From Saprospiraceae bacterium (GTDB taxonomy: Bacteria > Bacteroidota > Bacteroidia > Chitinophagales > Saprospiraceae): DNA of 61,241 nucleotides. The notes beneath the pieces were generated by a model. That model worked only from the letters and a program-made list of their open reading frames with translations, made no database searches and had not been told where the DNA came from. The translations under genes were made by a program, and so were the position numbers. Where the stretch lies: assembly GCA_020630775.1 (NCBI GenBank), contig JAHDIN010000017.1, forward strand, positions 1 through 61,241. Direction: 5' to 3'. This document shows, in pieces, positions 19,547 through 29,149 of the stretch; the first letter of the stretch is position 1, and every line of letters begins with the position of its first letter.

Positions 19547-19616
19547 TAAGTCTAAGATTAAGTCTAAGTCTAAGATTAAGTCTAAGATTAAGTCTAAGAT
19601 TAAGATTAAGATTAAG
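19547..19616. repeat. 6-bp tandem array TAAGTC/TAAGAT
   Basis: Eleven hexamers alternate between TAAGTC and TAAGAT directly after the clpX stop codon. A degenerate array of the opposite sense (CTTATA/CTTAAA-type hexamers, about 19725-19765) closes the same 219-bp spacer between convergent genes. Transcripts from either side could therefore fold into long imperfect hairpins. Confidence 0.85.
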
Positions 19617-19765
19617 TTCGCGACATTCAGACGCAGGTTTCGACCTAGCTTCGGATTAAGCTTAAATTATTTATCTAATCCGTTTCTTTCAGGATTGCCA
19701 GATCTAGGTATATACCATTATACTTATACTTAAACTTAAGCTTAAACTTGTAATTAAACTTATAC

Positions 19766-21817
19766 CTAATTCACCATCACCTCATCAAGGAAAAACCAGT
19801 TCTTAGCGCCGGGTGCGGCATGCCACTCAGGATTCTTTAATGTACCTTCAATTTTAAGTTTAATATAGCGGTTTACTTGAGGAGCTAATTCGATTAAAAA
19901 TGATTTTTGTTCAGAAGGATGGGGTGCTTTAGCTAGAGGAATAGATAGGCGGTTTTGCTTTTTAAAATTAGTGCCATCAGAAGATGTAAATACGGTAATT
20001 GATTTCGGGAAAAATATATAACTACCGGTATCTTCTAATGCGCTTACGATGACATTATTAATCGGTTTTTGTTCGCCTAAATCCAAAGTAGTAATTAAGT
20101 CTTGAGCTTCATACCCCAACCATTGACCATCGCTAAATTTATTACTAGCTCTTTTTAAATTAATCAAAGATGTCGCACCTTGAGCTTTATATTTCGGATT
20201 GGGAGCTGCGCTCAATCGTATTTTATTTACTTTATGCCCAGCCTTAATAAAGACTTTCTCACTTATCAAGGATGTGAGCCAACCTTCTTTGAAAGTAATT
20301 GCCTTGATTTGAGATGTTTGGTCTATGATAAAAGGTTGTGTATAAAGTTGGGATGTCGAATCGGGGTCAGTATTATCTTGAGTAAAATAGATTTGAGTCC
20401 CTTTGAAGTTGGCGTCCATCGAAATAGTCATAGTATCATTAAATAGTTCAGACCTGCTGTTGATCAATGGAGATGCAAGTTGCGAACTACCGAATAAATC
20501 AGCATCGGATTGGTGACTAATCTTTACTCTTGGGTTATTTACTTTGTAAGTGTTTATACTTTTTTCTGTCACTTTACTACCAAACAGAAATACCTCACTT
20601 ATTGATTCGGTACTGTTTAAATAATTAAATACTTTATCATCAATCTTGGTATCGTAAAGGTTTATTTTTTCTAAATATTTCAGCTTAGAAAGGTTTTTTA
20701 AGTTTTCGGATTTTACATTACTGCCTTGTAATTTCAAAATTTTAAGGTGTTTGAATTTATGTAGTTTCTGAAAAATATTTTTTGGAATACGGCTAAATGA
20801 AAGATCCAACTCAACTACGTTATCAGCTATTTTTAAAATTTTATCAAATTTCTTTTTTGTGATTTGGGTGTCACGAGCGAAGCTAATATTTATAAAAGGA
20901 TCAGCTTGATTTAATCCTGTTACTTTATATCCTTCGGATAGTAATGAATTAATTTTACTTTCCTCAAGGGGTTTTATAGAGCTAAAATCAGCATCAATAC
21001 TTGATGCTTTTTCGTATGCTTTAAGGATGGATTTTATAGAATCTGATTGTTCGAGTTTATTGATTTTTTGATTAAAATTGGCACCTTCTTTTATCCACCA
21101 TTCTAGCAATTTAACTTCATTTGCCGTCATTTGGTTTTTACCTTTTGGAGGCATGTGTTTCTTGTGTGTTATTGGCAGGTGTATTCTTTTGATTATTGTG
21201 CTATTAATCAAATCTTTAGCGATGATGATAGGGCCATTGTCACCGCCTTTCATTAGACCTTCAACAGTTGACATAAGTAGACCTCCTTTGGTCTTATTCG
21301 GATTGTGGCAAGAAAAACACTTTTGTTTTAGAATAGGTTGAATAAGATCTTCATAAGTCAATTGATTTTGAATGTCTCTTACTAATAAACTGGATTTACT
21401 TTCTATGGGAGCAGTAAGGAAATCGGCGCCATGTGTTAAGCTACCACCGTAATGTCCAGTTATGATAAGCAATATAGTAGACAAAAAGAATAGAGGGAGA
21501 TATAACTTAGATAACCAGTGTCGTTCACTTTGATGACTTAAGTAAACTAATAAAAAGGAAATGGTCATGCCTACTGCAAACCAAAAGTGTAATTGTATTA
21601 GACCTGCATCATATGCGCCTTCTTTGGGCATAATCCATCCTGTAAACAAAGCAATGACAGAACTGGCCAGACCTATGAGAAGTATGAATGCGATACTTTT
21701 ATCAAGGTATGCCAACTTCTTAAATCTACTGGCCATAGCCATAGTTAATGCCAGTATGAAGATACCTATGGGTAAATGCACAACTAATGGATGGAATCTT
21801 CCTATTATCTCACCCAT
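19766..21817 (-). CDS. Membrane c-type cytochrome with LRR, chitobiase-like and discoidin-like domains
   Basis: 683 residues. In order: a DUF2231-type membrane region with four helices (about 10-125; begins RFHPLVVHLPIG), a planctomycete-type cytochrome c domain with heme motif CFSCHNPNKTKGG (near residue 166) and HMPPKG, a leucine-rich-repeat segment (about 325-425), a chitobiase/beta-hexosaminidase C-terminal-like domain (about 455-510) and a C-terminal discoidin-like domain ending WFFLDEVMVN. The likely role is an envelope electron-transfer or carbohydrate-contacting protein. It overlaps the upstream gene by one base (TAATG) and is the last gene of the operon. Confidence 0.85.
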   Translation of the reverse strand: MGEIIGRFHPLVVHLPIGIFILALTMAMASRFKKLAYLDKSIAFILLIGLASSVIALFTGWIMPKEGAYDAGLIQLHFWFAVGMTISFLLVYLSHQSERHWLSKLYLPLFFLSTILLIITGHYGGSLTHGADFLTAPIESKSSLLVRDIQNQLTYEDLIQPILKQKCFSCHNPNKTKGGLLMSTVEGLMKGGDNGPIIIAKDLINSTIIKRIHLPITHKKHMPPKGKNQMTANEVKLLEWWIKEGANFNQKINKLEQSDSIKSILKAYEKASSIDADFSSIKPLEESKINSLLSEGYKVTGLNQADPFINISFARDTQITKKKFDKILKIADNVVELDLSFSRIPKNIFQKLHKFKHLKILKLQGSNVKSENLKNLSKLKYLEKINLYDTKIDDKVFNYLNSTESISEVFLFGSKVTEKSINTYKVNNPRVKISHQSDADLFGSSQLASPLINSRSELFNDTMTISMDANFKGTQIYFTQDNTDPDSTSQLYTQPFIIDQTSQIKAITFKEGWLTSLISEKVFIKAGHKVNKIRLSAAPNPKYKAQGATSLINLKRASNKFSDGQWLGYEAQDLITTLDLGEQKPINNVIVSALEDTGSYIFFPKSITVFTSSDGTNFKKQNRLSIPLAKAPHPSEQKSFLIELAPQVNRYIKLKIEGTLKNPEWHAAPGAKNWFFLDEVMVN

Positions 21818-22614
21818 TACTCAATAAGAATTTCATCAATAAATAACCAAGGTTGATTTCCAACGCCAGGATGCCAATTTGGAATAGTATTTAAACTTTG
21901 AAAATGTAAGCCTATTTTTTTTGTCTTGCTATCGTTAATTGACAATTTAATAATCCTATTAGTCGCCTTTTGCATTGCAGCTGGTTTAGACAATGTCTTC
22001 TCTAATTTAAGTGTATTATCTAGATAAATCTGAATGTTTTCAGGTAGGAATATCCAAGAATTATGATCTTGTAAAAGTGATATGTAAATGGTTTCTATAG
22101 ATTCTGCTTCTGCCAACTCAATATCAATCATTATACTTTTGGAATCGAATCCTAGCCAAGCATTATTCTTCTTAAAATCAATATCTCCTTTTTTGAAATC
22201 TATTAGTGTTTTCGGTCCATTTCCTGGATAATTATCATGCGCGAGAGGTTGTAAATTGATTTTGGCACCTTTGATTTTATTTGATTGTTTGACTAATTGA
22301 ATGGTTTCAATGTCACTATCGATTAATCCTTTTTTCTTCGCTTGAATTTTCAGTATTTGGCTTTGATAAATTGTTATAGGCTGCTTATATAAATGTGTTT
22401 TTCCAGAGTTGTCTTGATAAAATATTTCTACACCTTCTAAATTAAGGTCCATTCTAATTTGCAAGCTGTCTTTAAAAAATTGTGTATCAAAATTAACTTG
22501 TGGAGTTGCGATTTGAACCTCATTAGATTTGAGATAGTGGCTTTCTTCATCAATTGAGTTGAGATGAGAAGTACAAGCATGTAATAGTAATATGCCAAAT
22601 AATAATATTCTCAC
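21817..22614 (-). CDS. Lipoprotein with chitobiase-like and discoidin-like domains
   Basis: 265 residues. A short lipoprotein signal (LLLHACTSH, Cys about 14) precedes a chitobiase C-terminal-like domain (about 40-100) and a discoidin-like domain (about 110-265) ending PWLFIDEILIE. The whole mature part parallels the last 230 residues of the downstream DUF2231/cytochrome protein, so the two genes share a duplicated module. It overlaps its upstream neighbour by 4 bp (ATGA). The function is unknown, presumably ligand binding at the cell surface or in the periplasm. Confidence 0.75.
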   Translation of the reverse strand: MRILLFGILLLHACTSHLNSIDEESHYLKSNEVQIATPQVNFDTQFFKDSLQIRMDLNLEGVEIFYQDNSGKTHLYKQPITIYQSQILKIQAKKKGLIDSDIETIQLVKQSNKIKGAKINLQPLAHDNYPGNGPKTLIDFKKGDIDFKKNNAWLGFDSKSIMIDIELAEAESIETIYISLLQDHNSWIFLPENIQIYLDNTLKLEKTLSKPAAMQKATNRIIKLSINDSKTKKIGLHFQSLNTIPNWHPGVGNQPWLFIDEILIE

Positions 22615-23645
22615 ACACGGATTAATTTAATAGGGTAGGACTGACCAGCATTCCATTGAGCGACGTACAAACTGCCTTCATCATCTACACACACATCATG
22701 TGGATGTTTGAAAATCTTTAGTGTTTGATACATTGGTTGTAGTCTACCATTTTTATAAGTCGGTGTATTGCCACCGGGTGCTGAAATCATTTTATTCTCC
22801 TTATCTAAAATAGAAATGAAACCTGAATTGGGTTCGCCTTGGCCCGACCATATTGTGGCTAAATAGATATGATTGCCTTTTATAACTGGTCTACAAATAA
22901 ATGCACCAGGTAAATCAATAATTTCAAGAAGATGACCATCCAAAGAAAATCGTTTAAGTTTATTTTGCATGCGCGCAGTAATTAGTAGACTTTCTTTGCC
23001 ATTCCTTTTGTCAATGCAAATGCCGTGTGCGTTATTAAACTGATTATCATTTTCACCTTTTCCTCCAAAGATATTTAACAAATCACCTTGTGCGTTGTAA
23101 TGTACAATAAATTGACGACCATAGCCATCTGCTATATAGACATCACCATTGGATGCAACTGCCGTTTCTGTAGGCACAAAATCTTTAGCATCAACATAGA
23201 ACTCTGAATCTAATGGACATTTAAATATTTGTATAATCTGACCTTCGATAGTGGTTTTGATTACTTCGTTACGTCGATTATCGGCGATATACAAAAAGTC
23301 TTTGCCGTTTTCAATGTTTAAAGTAAGTCCATGAGCACCTGGAAATTCCGTACCCCAGACTTCAATTAATTGACCTGAACGATCATATACAATGATGTTA
23401 TTCTTGGTGTGGTTAGTCAGTAATAAAATTCGTCCTTTAGAATCTTGAACCATTTCGTGACAATCATTGACTGGAAATTTTTGATTATCCAATTTGCCCC
23501 AGTGCATATCAACTTTATATCTGAAATCATTGTGACCGATAATAATATCTTGATAAGTATTTAAATTAAATGGCATTGAATTGTTGAAACCAATGCCAGC
23601 TATCGCTACAGATGAAAGACTATTGAGGAACTGACGCCTTATCAT
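22611..23645 (-). CDS. NHL-repeat beta-propeller protein, Tat-type signal
   Basis: 344 residues. The N terminus [19 protein letters not shown] has a twin arginine and a hydrophobic stretch, pointing to Tat export. The rest is a six-bladed NHL propeller: [92 protein letters not shown]. It resembles peptidylglycine alpha-amidating-lyase-like propellers found beside PSD1/DUF1501 genes. It overlaps the DUF1501 stop codon by 4 bp (ATGA), so its translation may depend on ribosomes finishing that gene. Confidence 0.82.
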   Translation of the reverse strand: MIRRQFLNSLSSVAIAGIGFNNSMPFNLNTYQDIIIGHNDFRYKVDMHWGKLDNQKFPVNDCHEMVQDSKGRILLLTNHTKNNIIVYDRSGQLIEVWGTEFPGAHGLTLNIENGKDFLYIADNRRNEVIKTTIEGQIIQIFKCPLDSEFYVDAKDFVPTETAVASNGDVYIADGYGRQFIVHYNAQGDLLNIFGGKGENDNQFNNAHGICIDKRNGKESLLITARMQNKLKRFSLDGHLLEIIDLPGAFICRPVIKGNHIYLATIWSGQGEPNSGFISILDKENKMISAPGGNTPTYKNGRLQPMYQTLKIFKHPHDVCVDDEGSLYVAQWNAGQSYPIKLIRV

Positions 23646-25123
23646 GCTAGTAGATCTTGAACTACATGTCCATGTACGTCAGTTAATCGAAATCGTCGAC
23701 CTTGATATTTATAGGTTAACTTCTCATGGTCAATCCCTAATAAGTGAAGTAGGGTGGCTTGGAAATCATGTACATGTACAGGGTCTTTGACAATATTATA
23801 TCCAAATTCATCAGTTTGACCATATACCATTCCAGACTTTATACCACCTCCCGCCATCCAGATGGTGAAACACCTAGGGTGATGATCTCTTCCATAATTA
23901 GTATCCGTCAATAGACCTTGCGAATAGTTTGTTCGACCAAATTCTCCACCCCATATGACCAAGGTGTCATCAAGCATACCTCTTTGTTTTAAATCTAAAA
24001 TCAAGGCTGCTGAGGCTTGGTCCACATCATTAGCTTGTTTTTTTATAGCTGAGGGTAAATTATCATGTTGGTCCCAACCCATATGATATAATTGAATGAA
24101 GCGAACATCTTTTTCGGCTAGTCTTCTTGCTAAGAGACAATTCGATGCGAATGTACCTGGAGTCATTGATTCAGGGCCATACATTTTATAAATATGATCA
24201 GGTTCGTTTTCTATATCCATAAGTCCTGGTACCGAGGTTTGCATGCGATACGCCATCTCATATTGTGCAATTCGGCTTTGGATCTCTGGATCACCAGATG
24301 CTTCATATTGAATCTGATTAAGTTCGGCAATCTTATCAAGAATTTGTCTGCGATTGTGATTAGGCATTCCATCCGGATTATTTAAAAATAATACAGGATC
24401 TTTCCCAGATCTAAATTGAACACCTTGGTGCAAGGAATGCAGAAAACCATTGCCCCATAGTCTAGAATATAGGGGTTGCCCATTCGGTCGTCCCGTTCCT
24501 CTAGAGAGCAAGACACAGAAAGCAGGTAAATTATCATTGACGCTACCTAGGCCATAACTTAACCAAGAACCAATAGAAGGTCGACCAGGTTGTTGTGATC
24601 CTGTTTGAAAGAATGTAATAGCTGGATCATGATTAATAGCCTCTGTCTACATGGATTTGACTATGCAAATATCATCTACAATTTTGCTAGTATATGGTAG
24701 AAGTTCGCTCATCCAAGCCCCGTTTTGACCATATTGATCAAAACTAAAAAGAGAGCTAGCTAAAGGGAAATTGTCCTGCCCAGATGTCATCCCTGTTAGC
24801 CGTTGTCCTTGCCGAATAGATTCTGGTAATTCTTGTCCTCTTAATTTGTGCAATAAAGGTTTATAGTCATATAATTCTAATTGCGAAGGACCGCCACTTT
24901 GAAATAAATAAATTATTCTTTTTGCTTTAGGTGCAAAATGCAACATTGAAAGTGCATTTTGATTATCAAAATTCACCTTGCTATCAATATTGTTAGAGCA
25001 GCTTGAAAGAAACGAAGTACCTAATAATCCAGAGAGGGCGGCTGTACCAATTCCAAGACTAGATTTTGATAGAAATGCACGTCTATTTAATAAATAAGAT
25101 CTTTCTTCAACTGGATTACTCAT
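23642..25123 (-). pseudogene. DUF1501 protein gene with one in-frame amber codon
   Basis: The complete frame of 493 codons encodes a DUF1501 (alkaline-phosphatase-fold) protein: Tat signal NRRAFLSKSS plus lipobox-like LSSC, FQSGGPSQLELYDYKP, then [52 protein letters not shown] and [12 protein letters not shown] single TAG at 24647-24649, codon 159, interrupts it just before the conserved TEAINHDPA motif. Reading continues in the same frame on both sides with no shift and no other lesion. As written, the two pieces are 25123-24647 and an open frame to 23642. A nonsense mutation, a sequencing error and readthrough are all possible; TAG ends other genes here (clpX, CIA30), so codon reassignment is unlikely. 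Confidence 0.85.
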
Positions 25124-25153
25124 TGAAGTGATTTAATAACAAGTGTTAAAAAG

Positions 25154-25288
25154 TTATGTAAGTGCTTGATTCAGAAGACGAAGCTCATTTTGAGATTCAT
25201 AGCAGTAGCTATGGATGGAAAAATAGCTGAAGTATTGTGGATCAATGACTTGCATAGAAATTAACAATTTGTTTTTAAATGACTTCAT
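25154..25288 (-). CDS. Possible 44-residue small protein in the cytochrome operon
   Basis: A small frame begins with ATG 8 bp after the stop of the DUF1549/DUF1553 gene and ends 30 bp before the DUF1501 start, filling most of that gap on the same strand. The peptide starts MKSFKNKLLISMQVIDPQ and is rich in Tyr, Phe and Ser in the middle (YFSYFSIHSYCYE). I recognise no family. Position and spacing are the main support; it could also be chance. Confidence 0.35.
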   Translation of the reverse strand: MKSFKNKLLISMQVIDPQYFSYFSIHSYCYESQNELRLLNQALT

Positions 25289-25296
25289 TATCTTAT

Positions 25297-27654
25297 TTAA
25301 GTTTTTCTAATCGTTTCGTCTAAATTTAGAATAGCATTGGCTACAAAAGTTTGAGCCGCTAGTTCAGCTTTAATAGTTTCACTGCTTAGGTTAAACTTTT
25401 TTAATTTTAAGATTTTTTCAGTCTCTATTTTATTCGAATCGAAGAATTGTTTCTGTTCTTTGTATAAATCTAAAAGTGCAGATAGTTCTTTTTCTTCTGC
25501 ACTTCGAGATGTTGCCAAAGTAAACATTTGTTGGATAGCTTCTCTAGGATCGCTATTTTCATTAATAGCTTTAAAGGCTAGAGATTGGGCGATTTCTAGA
25601 AATTGGGGGTCATTAAGAAGCACCAGAGCTTGAAGAGGTGTACTCGTGTTCTCTCGTTTGACCATACAAAAATCCCGTGTAGGCGTATCAAATAACATCA
25701 TGTTTGGAGGTGGTACTGTTCTTTTCCAGAAAGTATAGAGACTTCTACGATAATTATCAGCACCTTCATCCTGAATGTACTTTGCAGTACTCCCGCCACC
25801 ACCGCCTGTAACTTCACTCCAAAGACCATCAGGTTGGTAAGGTTTCACGCTTGGTCCGCCTATTTCATCAATGAGTAATCCACTAATAGATAAAGCATGA
25901 TCTCTTATCATTTCTGCTGATAATCTATTTCTGGTTGATCTTGCGAGTAAGACATTTTCTGGATCTATTTCTTCATGAATAGATTCTATTTTATGATCCT
26001 GTATATAAGTGGATGAACTCACCATATATTTTATTAAATTTCTTAGATCCCATTCTTCATCCTGCAGTTTAAGTGCAAGATGATCTAAGAGTTCAGGATG
26101 ACTCGGAAGTGCTCCTTGATTGCCAAAATCAAAAGATGTTGCGACAATGCCCCTTCCAAAAAATTGTTGCCATAATCTATTGACTGTAACTCTAGCAGTT
26201 AATGGGTTGTCCTTTCGGAATAACCAATCTGCTAATTCTAATCTTGTTTGATTTTTATCAGTATCCTCGTCATACTCCGTTCCAAATGCAGGTGATTTGG
26301 AGAAGACTTTAGATGTTGGTTGATCATATAATCCACGATTTAAAATATGTGCTTGCCTAGGCTGCTTGAGCTCTTTCATAACCATTAATGGAATACTGTC
26401 CATTGTGTCTCGGTTATTTATAAATGGCAACTCACTTTTAATATCTTGATTGGTTATGATTATGTATGGGTCTGGAATTGCACCATATTCTTCAATCAAA
26501 CCTACTTCATCAATGCTATTAAAATAGCTAAAGAGTTGAAAGTATTCTTTTTGACTGATTGGATCATATTTATGATCATGACATTTAGCACATTCAAATG
26601 TTAGTCCTAGGAAAGCTGTTGCGAATGTATTAGTTCTGTCACTAACATATTCTACTCTGTATTCTTCTGGTATCACGCCACCTTCTTGTGTGATTTTATG
26701 ATTCCTGTTGAAAGCGGTTGCTATTATTTGTTCTTTGGTAGGGTTGGGCAAGAGGTCCCCTGCTAATTGCCAAGTAACAAATTCATCATAAGGCATATTT
26801 TTTTTGAACGCATGTATTACCCAATCTCTCCAAGGCCACATGATGCGCTCTAAATCGTCTTGATACCCATGCGTATCAGCATAGCGAGATAAATCTAACC
26901 ATTCATTAGTCATACGTTCAGCAAATGCATAGCTATCTAAGTATTTATCAATGTAAGCCAGATAATTGCTATAAGAATTATCTGCTTTAAATGCTTTTAT
27001 ATCTTCAAGACTTGGGGGCAATCCTCTCAAATCGAAACTTAACTTGCGTAATAGTTTTTCACTTGTTAATGGATTGGAAGGAGACAGTCCTTGCTGGTGT
27101 AGCTTATGCAGTATAAACCTATCAATATCATTCGAAGCCCATTCTTCATTTTGAACCTCAGGAATTTTAGAATTTTTTGGTGGTATAAATGCCCAATGTT
27201 CTTTCCATTCTGCTCCTTGTTCAACCCATCTTTTCAAAATTTCCTTTTCAAACTCATCTAAATTTAAGTTGGATTCAGGAGGAGGCATTACATCATTAGG
27301 ATCTTCTGAGTATATCCTATTTATTATTTCACTTTGAGAGATATCACCGGGCTTAATCGCGAATCGATCTTTATGTTGCCCTAAGGCAGCAAAGGCCTTT
27401 TCTTTAGTGTGAAGCTGTAAGTCACCTTCGATCTTTGCTTCATCAGGTCCATGACATTTAAAGCATCTATCGGATAATATAGGCTTTACATGAAATGTAA
27501 AATCTACTTTCTCAGGAATGAAATTTCTAGATGAAGAAAGGTTAGGTTCTGATGTGATATCTTGACGACAACTTTCTGAAATAAATGCCAATAGAAAGAT
27601 GCCTAAGATGAGTGGTATAGGAACCCAGAATTTTTTCTTTAATAGTAATGACAT
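25297..27654 (-). CDS. PSD1-type cytochrome protein (PSCyt1, DUF1549, DUF1553)
   Basis: 785 residues. A lipoprotein signal (FISESCRQD) is followed by a planctomycete-type cytochrome c domain with CFKCHGPDE (about 62-66) and DVMPPPES, DUF1549 (about 165-370) with WLDLSRYADTHGYQDD, MPYDEFVTWQLAGDLLP and a second heme-type motif CAKCHDHKYDPI (near 355), and DUF1553 (about 465-720) with NPLTARVTVNRLWQQFFGRG and TPLQALVLLNDPQF. These proteins are abundant in Planctomycetes and occur next to DUF1501 genes; reaction unknown, thought to be exported redox proteins linked to polysaccharide use. The spacer domain between DUF1549 and DUF1553 is short. First gene of the operon. Confidence 0.93.
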   Translation of the reverse strand: MSLLLKKKFWVPIPLILGIFLLAFISESCRQDITSEPNLSSSRNFIPEKVDFTFHVKPILSDRCFKCHGPDEAKIEGDLQLHTKEKAFAALGQHKDRFAIKPGDISQSEIINRIYSEDPNDVMPPPESNLNLDEFEKEILKRWVEQGAEWKEHWAFIPPKNSKIPEVQNEEWASNDIDRFILHKLHQQGLSPSNPLTSEKLLRKLSFDLRGLPPSLEDIKAFKADNSYSNYLAYIDKYLDSYAFAERMTNEWLDLSRYADTHGYQDDLERIMWPWRDWVIHAFKKNMPYDEFVTWQLAGDLLPNPTKEQIIATAFNRNHKITQEGGVIPEEYRVEYVSDRTNTFATAFLGLTFECAKCHDHKYDPISQKEYFQLFSYFNSIDEVGLIEEYGAIPDPYIIITNQDIKSELPFINNRDTMDSIPLMVMKELKQPRQAHILNRGLYDQPTSKVFSKSPAFGTEYDEDTDKNQTRLELADWLFRKDNPLTARVTVNRLWQQFFGRGIVATSFDFGNQGALPSHPELLDHLALKLQDEEWDLRNLIKYMVSSSTYIQDHKIESIHEEIDPENVLLARSTRNRLSAEMIRDHALSISGLLIDEIGGPSVKPYQPDGLWSEVTGGGGGSTAKYIQDEGADNYRRSLYTFWKRTVPPPNMMLFDTPTRDFCMVKRENTSTPLQALVLLNDPQFLEIAQSLAFKAINENSDPREAIQQMFTLATSRSAEEKELSALLDLYKEQKQFFDSNKIETEKILKLKKFNLSSETIKAELAAQTFVANAILNLDETIRKT

Positions 27655-27775
27655 AGCTCTCTACTAATATAGAGAAATATGTTTTTAAATTATGTCAGAA
27701 GCATGCTGATATCGGTATCCAATTAACTATCTTGGAAAATAGATATTAGTATAGATAAGCCAAAGCTTATTTTGA

Positions 27776-29041
27776 TTAAGCATATAGAGTAAACCTCTGC
27801 ATATAGTTGTGCACTTCGGTTTTGATTTGACCTAACTTAGTTTCATTTTGCGCATTGGAAATTACCTCATCTATCCACTCAACAACCTGAATACAGTCAT
27901 TCTCTTTAAGTCCTCTGGTTGTAATTGCAGCAGTACCAATTCTAATTCCAGAAGTTACGAATGGGCTTTGAGTATCAAAAGGAACCATATTTTTATTCAC
28001 AGTGATTTCAGATTTGATTAGTGCATTTTCAGCATCTTTTCCTGTGATATTTTTATTTCTTAAATCAATAAGCATTAAGTGATTATCTGTACCACCAGAT
28101 ATTATATCGTAACCTTTATCAACAAATGCTTGAGCCATAGCTTGTGCATTTTTAATAATCTGTTCTCCATATGACTTGAAATCATCACTTAGAGCTTCTT
28201 GAAATGCAACAGCTTTTGCAGCAATAACATGTTCTAGTGGCCCACCTTGCATTCCCGGGAAAACACCACTATTTAAAATTGAAGACATTTTTATTGTCGT
28301 CCCTTTTTTTGTGGTTCTTCCCCAAGGGTTGTCGAAGTTTTTACCCATCATTATAATACCACCACGGGGTCCTCTCAAAGTCTTATGCGTTGTGCTAGTA
28401 ACAATATGGCAATGTTGCACAGGATCGTTTAGCAAACCTTTTGCGATTAATCCAGCAGGGTGGGCGATATCTGCAAGCAATAATGCATCTATTGAATCAG
28501 CGATTTTTCTAAATCTTTGATAATCCCAATCTCTAGAGTAAGCAGAAGCGCCACAAATGATCAATTTTGGCTTATGCTGGTAGGCTATTTTCTCGACTTT
28601 ATCCATATCTATAATCCCTGTCTCTTCTTCTACGCCATAGAATATTGGATTATAAACCTTACCAGAAAAATTGACTGGGGAGCCGTGCGATAGATGACCG
28701 CCATGTGCTAAATCAAATCCTAAAATGGTATCTCCGGGTTTAAGTATTGCTAAGAAGACTGCTGCATTGGCCTGCGCTCCAGAGTGGGGTTGTACATTGG
28801 CGTATTCAGCTCCAAATAATTCTTTGAGACGATCGATGGCTAGTTGTTCCACTTGATCTACTACTTCACAGCCTCCATAGTATCTTTTTCCAGGATAGCC
28901 TTCCGCGTATTTATTGGTAAGGCATGAGCCCATAGCGTCCATGACTGCTTGGCTAGTGAAATTCTCTGAGGCTATTAACTCAATACCATTTCTTTGTCTT
29001 TCTAATTCTAAGTTGATCAGATTTTGTATCGCTTTATCCAT
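27776..29041 (-). CDS. glyA: Serine hydroxymethyltransferase
   Basis: 421 residues, full length. SHMT converts serine and tetrahydrofolate to glycine and 5,10-methylene-tetrahydrofolate using PLP. Signatures are [37 protein letters not shown], the PLP lysine in [13 protein letters not shown] (near residue 220), and [18 protein letters not shown]. It is flanked by the cytochrome operon downstream and by the terminator of the giant repeat-protein gene upstream, and seems to be a single-gene unit. Confidence 0.97.
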   Translation of the reverse strand: MDKAIQNLINLELERQRNGIELIASENFTSQAVMDAMGSCLTNKYAEGYPGKRYYGGCEVVDQVEQLAIDRLKELFGAEYANVQPHSGAQANAAVFLAILKPGDTILGFDLAHGGHLSHGSPVNFSGKVYNPIFYGVEEETGIIDMDKVEKIAYQHKPKLIICGASAYSRDWDYQRFRKIADSIDALLLADIAHPAGLIAKGLLNDPVQHCHIVTSTTHKTLRGPRGGIIMMGKNFDNPWGRTTKKGTTIKMSSILNSGVFPGMQGGPLEHVIAAKAVAFQEALSDDFKSYGEQIIKNAQAMAQAFVDKGYDIISGGTDNHLMLIDLRNKNITGKDAENALIKSEITVNKNMVPFDTQSPFVTSGIRIGTAAITTRGLKENDCIQVVEWIDEVISNAQNETKLGQIKTEVHNYMQRFTLYA

Positions 29042-29090
29042 TCTACTTTATTGTTAACCAATTGGTTCGTTTCAAATACGCTTCGAAAAT

Positions 29091-29122
29091 AAAAAAAGCC
29101 TCAGCAATTTAATGCTGAGGCT
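29091..29122 (-). terminator. Rho-independent terminator of the repeat-protein gene
   Basis: AGCCTCAGC (29097-29105) and GCTGAGGCT (29114-29122) form a perfect 9-bp stem with an 8-base loop. On the minus strand it is followed by seven T. It lies 28 bp after the stop codon of the 29150-33361 gene. Confidence 0.93.
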
Positions 29123-29149
29123 TCTATATTTTTTAAAAGTTAAAGGTGA

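Noticed and set aside
24647..24649. TAG reassigned to an amino acid
   Set aside because: Well-conserved genes in the window (clpX, the Ppx/GppA phosphatase, gldK, CIA30) end naturally at TAG, so a genome-wide reassignment is not supported.
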